A stretch of DNA of 64,000 bases from Oegoconia quadripuncta (Eukaryota > Arthropoda > Insecta > Lepidoptera > Autostichidae). Under the pieces are notes generated by a model, which ran no database searches, was not told the DNA's origin, and was given only the letters and a program-made list of their open reading frames with translations. Position 1 is the first letter of the stretch; each line of letters starts with the position of its first letter. The translations under genes were made by a program, and so were the position numbers. Shown here one piece after another: positions 55,665 through 64,000 of this stretch. The stretch lies in NCBI GenBank assembly GCA_949316235.1, contig OX438754.1:2403501-2467500 (forward strand), written 5' to 3'.

Positions 55665-55915
55665 AGGTTATTGCAAAATTAGATGACTGTCTGAATGACA
55701 AACACGCTTGGTCAGCTCCCAAACAATATAAATAAAAATAAGGACGAATGATCCTGTGGGTTTCTTGCTCCCTTGATTTCCCCTTGCGGCAGTAGCTTGG
55801 ACATTCTGACTGACGCATAAATGCAATAAGCTCTATCATTATTTCCAGTAGATGTAATTGACATTCAACAAATGTTATCATTGAAATAAATGCATTGAAG
55901 TTTGAAGTAGAAGAC
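55665..55915 (+). repeat. LINE family S 3' end
   Basis: AATGACAAACACGCTTGGTC, CCTGTGGGTTTCTTGC, TGAAATAAATGCATTGAAG. Confidence 0.65.
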
Positions 55916-56367
55916 AAGGCGAGGAAATTTAGTAAAATCTCTTATATCGATAAAATGTATTCGAATTTATTAAATCAATATTATAAACATTTAACAATAA
56001 AACGCAATTGCAGCTCTTTCTAGTATATTTAAAAGATAATCTAAATTAACATTATAGTTTTAATAAAATGTTTTCTCTTAGCTAATTATTTGTAGATGAA
56101 AGTGACTTTCACACAACGCAGCGTTAGTATTATAAAAAGATCGTTACATTGAGCATCGGATACATTCTCTTAATCATAATAATAATATAATTACTACATA
56201 AGCATAATGCAATGCGATATACATAACACAAAGTGTCTTGATCTTTGATAAAACAGTCATGATCGTAATACTCATAGTCTAATAAACATATGATTTAAAA
56301 CAAACAGACACTTCCTACACCTGGGTTCTACATTCGTTCTCCTTTGAGCTGGGGAAATAGCTGTTAA

Positions 56368-56922
56368 TTCCGTCCAGTGGCGCTCTCATTGGATAAATTC
56401 CGGCAGCGGTATTCCCGAACGAGTACGACATTGGAACCTTCAAGAAACGAGCCTACACCTTCCTCAAAGGCCGGCAACACATCTGTGACCCCTTTGGTGT
56501 TGCGGGTGTCCATGAGCGGCGGTGATTGCTTTCCATCAGATGACCCGCATGCTCGTTTGCCGCCCTCTCATATAAAAAAAAAAATTAAGATTCATTTTTA
56601 AATACAATACTATAAATAAAATTGCTCAGGCCTCATTCGAGAAGTCTCATATAAAAAAAAAAAAAAAAAAAAAAAAAGTCTAAAAGCTAATTATAAATAA
56701 TACATTAATAACTTTAATTACTGTTATTTTTGAGAATTTCAAATTATTGGTGAAATCAGACACTTTTTTTTTTAATCATGAATTCTTTAAAATAGGACCC
56801 ATTATAACTGTTTAGGTCTTATTTATATTAGCTTTTAGGCTTCTCGAGTGCGGTCAGAACGAAATTTTGAGAATTTTAAAAAGAAATCTTCATTTATCCA
56901 ATGAGGGCGCCACTGGACGGAA
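56368..56922. mobile_element. Inverted-repeat pair enclosing a retroelement tail
   Basis: TTCCGTCCAGTGGCGCTCTC at 56368 and the complement at 56893-56922 (one mismatch over 30 bp). Between them is a plus-strand retroelement end (TTCAAGAAACGAGCCTACAC, GATGACCCGCATGCTCG, A run at 56573) and a second A run (56650-56675). Confidence 0.55.
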
Positions 56923-56924
56923 TA

Positions 56925-57450
56925 AACCCTCTTAATCACTTAATTATAAACATTTTTTGAACTTTGCATAGACCGTCATAAAGAAAGCAATAACCTACAT
57001 CCATACAAGCAGCATATTAAATGATCACTTTGACATTTTTAGTGCGGTAACACTTTGTAACATCAATGTTATGTTTACCAGTGTTAGGCTTGACTTGCTA
57101 TGGAACGGTACAAATACTATGGTAATAGCTATTACCTCAATGACAAAATCCATTCCATGGAAGACATCTTAACTACCGGATGTTGTACTCCATTACCCTA
57201 TTCTCTACCAACCACCAATTCCCTCCGTATGTCCCTCAGAAAAAAGTTTAAATTCGTCCAAGCTAACCACCTTTAAACCGGTGGCAGTTGGTGTGTTGGA
57301 TCTATTAATATTATTCTCTGTTTGGAGTTAATGAATCTTCGGATAACCATATGTATGGGGATTCTTGTCAATAAGGACAATTTAACGACGTTTCCGATCT
57401 TCCTTTAGCGAAATACACCTTTTATATTATACCTTCAAATGGCTTCAAAT
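56925..57450. other. Unassigned unique sequence
   Basis: Nothing recognised. A short minus-strand ATG...CATTGAG|GTAATA segment near 57160 is too small to call. Confidence 0.35.
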
Positions 57451-57454
57451 TCAA

Positions 57455-57810
57455 AGGGGCAATGTATACGCTTTTATAATGAGGTTCCAGTGGACATTCA
57501 AAATTTACCTCTATATAAATTCAAAACTATCATAAAACAGACATTATTTACCAAAGGCTAATATAAAATTTCTGACTATCTGGATGAGAAGCAAGCATGG
57601 ACATAGACCGCTCGGCGATATTCAGTCTAATTATACAATATAATTGTAACCCAGACTTATTTAAAAGAGCAACCCTTGAGTTTCTTGATCGTTCTTCTCT
57701 GGGGAATCAGCTTTGTGAATGAGCAATAATGTTAAAAACTTTAATAATAAGATAAAAAAATGTGACGTTTTCAAGTGATAATTTTTATCCTACGAAATAA
57801 TTTTTTTTTT
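57455..57810 (+). repeat. LINE family D 3' end
   Basis: GAGGTTCCAGTGGACATTC (NEVPVDIQNL), then CTTGATCGTTCTTCTCTGG, ACGTTTTCAAGTGATAATT and CCTACGAAATAA. Confidence 0.75.
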
Positions 57811-58495
57811 GATTAGTTTTCGCTGACCTATTATTTCTGACCACGACCACTGTGTTTATACTCGACGGTTCAAAGAATACTGCTAACTGGTCTAAAGACA
57901 TGTCGAATCGGAACGCGGTTTAGCCTCTTCCAACCTTATTTGTTTGTCCCTCAAACTTTAGAATAATCCAATTTAGACCAAACTATCATTGCTTGATCCC
58001 ACCCACCTAGTCACCTCTTCGTCCTAATGGCTGAGGAGTTTCTTTACCTTTAACGAACATTGAACAAAAATCTAGTTCAGTCAAAATGGAATCTTTTTCT
58101 TGAGAACAACGTTCTGTCCCATCCAGTCACTTTATGCAAATACTTCCGTAATACACACTAATGGCTATATGTTTAGCGGAATTCGTGTTTTGACTGGCTT
58201 TACCGTTATTATGAGAACAACACACCCATGTTATTTAAACAAGAAATGCTTTGAAATTTTTAGTATAAGTATACATGCTCAACATTTTATTGTATCTTAT
58301 CGGTTACGTGCCAGTTAGCAAAAAGTAGTCTTCTTCAGTAAGACGACCGGCAGTTTACTTTTGAAATCAATATTGTCGTTTGGATTATATTATTTTATCT
58401 AATAGCCATGTTGTTTGGGTTACAGACTGAGCATAATGATAACTAAAGAATATTCTTTTTTTTTTCATTTAGGATTATTTCCGATCCAAAGTGTC
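57811..58495. other. Unassigned unique sequence
   Basis: Nothing recognised. Confidence 0.4.
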
Positions 58496-58496
58496 G

Positions 58497-58760
58497 TTCT
58501 ATACATAAATAAATATCCTTGGACATACCATGTCATCTAGTTCCACTTTAAGCAAGTATAGGCTTGTGTTGTGGATACCAGATGGTTGATTATACTACAT
58601 AAATATATTTTTTTTTTGTAAATAAATACTTATTATAAATGAAAACATCCATAACTCGGGTACACATGTCTTTATTCATCATACAAACATATGCCCCTAG
58701 CGGGATTCGAACCCGCGACCTTTTGGTATATTTCTAACCACTACACCAAACAGGTCGTCA
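58497..58760 (-). repeat. SINE family B copy
   Basis: Reversed: CTGTTTGGTGTAGTGG, GGGTTCGAATCCCGCTAG, tail TGGAACTAGATGACATG in which the GGCGC core is lost. Confidence 0.85.
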
Positions 58761-58951
58761 AACACATCGCTCTTAATATTCATTTAATTTGCTTTTCTAC
58801 TTAGGTATATTTCAGATCCAGTGTCGTTTTATACATAGCACTTTTACATTTTAAAGATTCTATTTTTGACTGTAACATATAATTGTTTTGTCATGAGCCC
58901 ACCATTACACTTTTCTTATGTTCATGACCTTAAAAACTTTGGTACAATTAC

Positions 58952-59077
58952 CTAATCCAGCAAGCAGTGTAACGACCGCTGTGTAGAGAGCACTATAATT
59001 AGTTGGACCGTAGTAGCTGGTAGCGACAACAGTAGGTAGTGATGTGGTACCCCCAGCTACATTAGGTCTTCCATCTC
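58952..59077 (-). CDS. Candidate internal exon, unknown protein
   Basis: Acceptor ATAAAAATCTGACACAG, donor GGATTAG|GTAATT, 126 nt, phase 1 in and out. Encodes DGRPNVAGGTTSLPT and SYYGPTNYSALYTAVVTLLA; the other frames have stops. Gly/Ser/Tyr/Thr-rich then hydrophobic, as in secreted or membrane proteins. May belong to the gene starting at 61313, with at least one exon between because phases 0 and 1 do not join directly. Confidence 0.45.
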
Positions 59078-61217
59078 CTGTGTCAGATTTTTATCATCTT
59101 CGTTCTTTTGTTTTCCCACCATCTCCACTTTTAGATTTTCAAAGAAAGTTTTGTGTTACATTTTTCTCACAAAAGTTTTTTAAATTTGAAACAGATTATA
59201 TTTTATAAAATTTATTCCATAGTTCTTATGATAATTCTGTGACACAATGAAATTAAGGTAGTAAGTTTAATACAATATTATATATTTAACAACTAAATGC
59301 CTGAAGAAAATTTTTCATTTGTTAGTAACCATTTTTATACTATCCGTAATACGTTCTCTATCTTGTATCAAAGAATTGAAATTTGCTTAAGATTCTTTAA
59401 GTATTTAAAATATGAAGCTGTACCTTTAGCTATCACCTACAATAAATGATTGGTCAATTTTAAAATCTTATTGTGTTGTTACTGAATATACCTATAGGTA
59501 TATCTAGTCAATTTGTCTTTGGATTATTATTCATCCAAGTTCATGGTTGATCTTGCTTGTGTTGCTAGCTGTACTCCGGCCGTGAGTCACACACTGGAAT
59601 AGCCAGCCAGTTTAAACAGGTCATTGTTGTAATAACACTTAAATATAACAGCAGTAACTAATGTTTTTGTTTGAATTAATTTGGGACCGTGCTGCTACCG
59701 ATGGGAATGGATGTTTGAATTTTTTATCTAAGGTTTGCGTTATCCATTCGTTTTTGTATCCGAATGTGATTAGCAAAATATTAAGAACCTTAAACCTTTT
59801 ATCACCGATTTCTTTTCTTTTCAATTTTGAAATAATTAGGATGTGTAATTTTGGGTTAGTCATTACGTGGACACACGTGTGTCATGCTCATGTCAGTGAA
59901 ACTCGAAATAATTAATATTTCTGTTTTATCAACTCGAGACACAAATATTTTTACAGATACGCGCATTTAGTGAAACTTAAAATCTTAATTTAGCTGTTAA
60001 GTTTTATTTGAAGCCTATGTTCAGTAGTGGACAACTGCATAGCTGATGAAAGTTTCATAGGAAAAATAAAGTTGTGAGATGACAATGATGAAGATGTGTA
60101 TAAAGACGTACGTTACTGCAGCGTAACTGACTATAAATAAACGGTGCGATAGTAATACCGCCAGAAATAGTAAAAGTAAACAGTGCACATCTAATACAAG
60201 TTAAACTGAAAGTAAAATTCCATATTACCATGCCAATAATCAGGAAGCAGCCTTGATAATTAATTAGCAGCATTTAGACAGCACAAATTTTGGTTGGAAA
60301 TTACGCAGAGCCATAATGAAGCCATTGTTAGTCAATGAATTTGCAGATTGATGATGTGCTTACCATTTCTAATTGGCAATATATCTCCTGTGTTTCTTGC
60401 TTTGTGTTAAGAATATACTCGTAAGATATAAATTGAAAATTTAGGAAAGTCCCGAGAGAGTATGAATATGTCATCCATCAGGCTAAGAAGCATCTGGTTA
60501 AGGTTTCGGTGCTATATTGCCATAGATAGACAAACTTATAATTTTCATTTAGAACTTGCCATCGTGGTGAGAGGATTGGTCAGCCTGGGTCCTGCGATAC
60601 CGGACCTAGCTGCTTCCAGGGTGCGCCGCGGGGAGGCTCCTTCCATGCATACTAGTCTTGCTCCGCGTGTCCTGACAGCTGCACCTTTGACAACCTCCTT
60701 AACGCCACAGAGAGTGCTGTTAGAGTGGCTAAGTTTTTGTCCAATAAAATTTGAAACTTGCCTCGAATGTCAATGAATTAATTATATCAATCATGCACTT
60801 CTCACTTGTACCAGCGATGCGTACATATTACCTGTCGTCAGACTAGAAGAAAAACTGAAAAAGAATTATTGAAATCGGTCCACAAAAGTCGCAGATATTA
60901 AGTAACATTCATAAAAGATTAACAAAATAGTTGATTGATGCAAAGCTGGACCTTTTTGGGAGTCAGACAATAATGAGAAACCTAGCGTAAACTCTTCAAA
61001 TATGTACTTCCCTATACACATTTCTCATTTCCAATATTTAGTTCTTCGAGCAAATTTGTGAAATAATCTAACACCGGAAGAGCCACTAAAACCGCAATAT
61101 CTATTTTCTCAAGAATTTCCAAGAAAATTATCCCCATTAGACGATGACACAGATCCGCTCAGTCAACGTCCGAGTAGTCAGACTCTGGACAGACGCGCAG
61201 GCGCCGGCCATGCTCAC
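59078..61217. other. Unassigned; one coding-like block at 60540-60780
   Basis: 60540-60780 is GC-rich and open on both strands (minus TLCGVKEVVKGAAVRTRG, SPRRTLEAARSGIAGP; plus LVSLGPAIPDLAASRVRRGE). No clear splice sites, so more like a transposable-element fragment. The rest shows nothing. Confidence 0.35.
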
Positions 61218-61313
61218 CTGCGCGTGAATCATCGAAATTAGAGTATGAACGATTGCTGCGGTTGCCGATAAAAAGGCTATAACTGATTTTTTAGTGTAGC
61301 GAGTGCTGCCCAT
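61218..61313 (-). CDS. Candidate first exon with signal peptide
   Basis: ATG at 61313-61311, 32 codons: MGSTRYTKKS, hydrophobic core VIAFLSATAAIVHTLIS, then MIHAQ, ending CGCGCAG|GTGAGC (phase 0). Looks like a signal peptide cut near ...HA/Q. A TATA box (TATATAAG) lies 55-62 bp upstream of the ATG. An upstream ATG-TGA forms a minimal uORF. Product unknown. Confidence 0.5.
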
Positions 61314-61367
61314 AATGATGTCATCATCACATGCGTAAGAACGTCTTCGTCCCAAATCGTCTTCTGC

Positions 61368-61375
61368 CTTATATA
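61368..61375 (-). promoter_or_regulatory. TATA box of the 61.3-kb minus-strand exon
   Basis: TATATAAG reading leftward from 61375. A start site ~30 bp downstream (near 61345) would leave a ~30-nt leader before the ATG at 61313. Confidence 0.45.
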
Positions 61376-61399
61376 GCACAATTCTTTCTCACAATGATT

Positions 61400-63525
61400 C
61401 CCTTCTCCCAAAAGCCTAAGGATAATTCTGTACATTATAGTATTTATGGCATTGGAACAGATAGTATCTGTGCATTAAATGACGTCACTGCAGTAAAATT
61501 AATAGGTCGTCGTATACATGACAATGTTGTTACTGAAGATACAACTGACGAGATTAATAGCGAAAAAAATATTAATAATTCCAGAGGTTCAGGTTGAGAA
61601 CGAATACTAGACACTTCGCTTAAAATGAAAGTGCAGCTGTCGTACGAAACAGCACTTAGTAACTGTAAATAATTACTGCATTAGCAACAAATGTTCTTAA
61701 TTGGTGGAAAGTGGCTATTATATTCGACGCCTTTCATCGCATTGTCGGGTACAATCAAAGTTATCGCTGATACTGACACTTGTACTTACGTAAAACATGT
61801 GTTAATTTTGTTTGTTTTGTTAATGTAAAAGTTGTTAAGGATAGACATAGAGATATTTATCATAACCTGTGATTTCACAATCGTTACGTACTTTTAATTG
61901 TTAAGTTCGATGAATACAACATTTACCATCTACATTTTATTGCAAAAATTGTTAGTTATCAATTTGCCACTTAATATTCACGGAATGGAGTAACAATGTT
62001 CACTTCCTTTTATACTTGCCGTTATTACTGAAGGAAAATTGGTATTAGCTTTAGTTTCCTCATGCGCGTACCTCGATTGAACACTGCAAAATAAAACAAT
62101 AACTTCAATTGAATGAGTCTTTTCGGTGTAATTTTAGTTGTATTATTCTTGCTCCGGTGGACACTTCAACGGTGAAATATATGTATATACTAAAAATATT
62201 TACACAAGGCATCTATGGAAGTTTCCAAGGGTGATGATGTTATATTCATCGCGTCGTCGTCCCTTTCATTAACGTCCAGGACTATGTCATACCTGTAAAA
62301 TACCACCTTACTCCGTGAACAGTCTGAGCATGTAAAACGCACTCTTACGTGAACAAGATCTCTCTTGCGTGTACAAAACATTTTATCTACAAATGCAATC
62401 AATCAAAATAAGATCAAGCTAGCTAAACTAGGCTGCGGTAGACCGCGAGCGTAATATCATTAAGCATGTATACGATTATCTGTTTAAATGTGCCGGTGCT
62501 CACGAACGGTGAACAATGCGTGATTTTGTCATTATCGTGATAGAGGAGATCATTCCTCAATCGTGTTCGTCATCTGGTGTACCACTTGCTTTATTGCGCT
62601 CGCTATTACTAATGTTTTGTTGACATCAAAGCAATGCATCATAATGTGGGAATGATTTCACACATACCAATTGTTTGCAATTACTTAAGTAAATTACTTC
62701 AGAAATATATACTACGAGTAAAATTTGCATATTTCTCTACAATTTTGTATACGACTACGACAACTAATCTGCCGATGTGAAAGAGAACCATGCCCTTTAG
62801 GATTAGAATAATCTTTTATTTTGCTTTGATTTCTCCACCATTCCTCGAACCTACGGATGGTATTGTTTAAACAATCTCAAACATTAACATTATTTAAGCG
62901 AAACGCCTCGTCGTTCTAACAATGCACCATTGATGCGTCATACCATGCATTCTGTACCGGCTCTCACGGAACGTAACTATAGGTATTATTGTCCTTTGAT
63001 TTCCTAAGTATTATTTCGTGGGATTGTAAGTCTGTAAACATTTGGATGTTTTAGTACTTACAGTTGTATTATGTCTATACTCGTATTGCTAGTCATATTC
63101 AGACCACACTATTTCACTCTTGGACATAGGCCTCTCCCAAGATGTTTGCCCCGATCCTCAGCTTTAAGCATTAAATCACATCCAGTCTGAGCTTGAGTTA
63201 GTAAAAATATCACAGTTTTTGCATTTTGTGCTTCTAATCAACCAGAGTTAAAAGAAATTTAAAAAAAATTATATTGTGCAACTATTTTAGGGTTATAATA
63301 CCACGCTAGCCACTTAAATCATGATAGACGAAACGAGTGTTGTATGGCCTAGTTAATACATCACTTTTTCTACAATAATATAACGAAAATTAAAAGGTTC
63401 AGTTATTGGTGTCACAAGTAATTACCAGATTAGAAAAATCTTTTCGATTCTTCTGAGCCATGTCAGGTTAAAACCTGTTAGTGTGTTGCACTGTAACTGT
63501 CTGGTGTCGACCTTTAGTTGCATCA
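61400..63525. other. Unassigned unique sequence
   Basis: AT-rich, almost free of recognised repeats (a short SINE-body-like piece at 63097-63190, TCTTGGACATAGGCCTC). No exon with consistent splice sites seen. Confidence 0.4.
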
Positions 63526-63528
63526 CAG

Positions 63529-63668
63529 CATCAATTACCTGGATGACTCAGTGCGCCGCTCAGAACCCGTGGGCGCGAATAACCAGTCTCAGGTTGTCGT
63601 TTTTATCGATGTAAAGTATTCGATCCTTGCGATGTTGTGGTTTGGCAATTGTCTTCGAGATTTTCAAG
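63529..63668 (+). CDS. Weak candidate exon
   Basis: Acceptor TTTAGTTGCATCACAG, donor TTTTCAAG|GTACTT, phase 2 in, 1 out. Encodes INYLDDSVRRSEPVGANNQS, then VVVFIDVKYSILAMLWFGNC. Good splice sites, but no family recognised; could be a transposon piece. Confidence 0.35.
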
Positions 63669-64000
63669 GTACTTATATTTATCCATTGTCTTATTGGTGA
63701 GATTTGTATTTCCCAAACGTTACACACAAAAGTGTTGCAATTGATTAATAATATGTCTACTACTCACAATGTTTGAACCACACTTTTAGACATAGTTTTT
63801 GTGTTCATTTGGTGATATTATCTTTATCACTTCGAATTCCACACCTTTTTGGTTTATCGCTGACATAATAACTTTACTTTCACTGAACGTAATCAATTCT
63901 ATGAAACGAATTGATCTTGATCGCTTGTCAGCGGCGATAGCAGATGAAATGTAATTACTTTACGGCATCGAAAAGTAAAAGGAATTCATATTCTTTCCTA

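Overview
The window is nuclear DNA of an insect, almost certainly a moth or butterfly. The clues are AT-rich sequence, small exons separated by kilobase introns, and dense nested families of tRNA-headed SINEs, 5'-truncated non-LTR retrotransposons, mariner-type transposons and MITEs. There are no operons, ribosome binding sites, CRISPR arrays or prokaryotic genes. Species is not determinable by eye.

Left part (1-16.4 kb): one well-supported protein gene on the minus strand, a mitochondrial FAST-kinase-domain (FASTKD, probably FASTKD4/TBRG4-like) protein. I could trace eight coding exons from the ATG at 16397 down to 919. Every junction has a consensus acceptor and donor, and all phases agree. 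The C-terminal RAP-domain exon(s) should lie beyond base 1. Its introns hold SINEs, LINE 3' ends, an RTE-type reverse transcriptase fragment and a GC-rich element full of ACTCGG motifs.

Middle part (16.4-50 kb): mostly a repeat graveyard. It holds a CA/ACGC microsatellite (21.3 kb) and a two-exon plus-strand coding candidate (25.26 and 28.07 kb). A 344-bp P-type MITE carries a THAP-like first exon and has 8-bp target duplications (31.98-32.32 kb). A DD41D mariner-type transposon with ~285-bp inverted repeats is inserted with a TA duplication into a LINE fragment (33.17-35.12 kb). Also here are a DD34D mariner (35.6-36.9 kb), a second truncated mariner (40.1-40.7 kb) that appears to be the parent of a MITE family in the same window, and two adjacent minisatellites (69 bp x ~10 and 62 bp x 13, 45.86-47.49 kb).

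Right part (50-64 kb): lower repeat density, CpG-richer islands (50.57, 55.1 kb), CRE motifs, and several candidate exons. The best are a TATA-box-associated minus-strand signal-peptide exon (61.3 kb) and a minus-strand symmetric exon (59.0 kb). This stretch may be promoter or intron sequence of genes whose bodies lie outside, but I could not identify their products.

No virus-derived gene or toxin gene was recognised.
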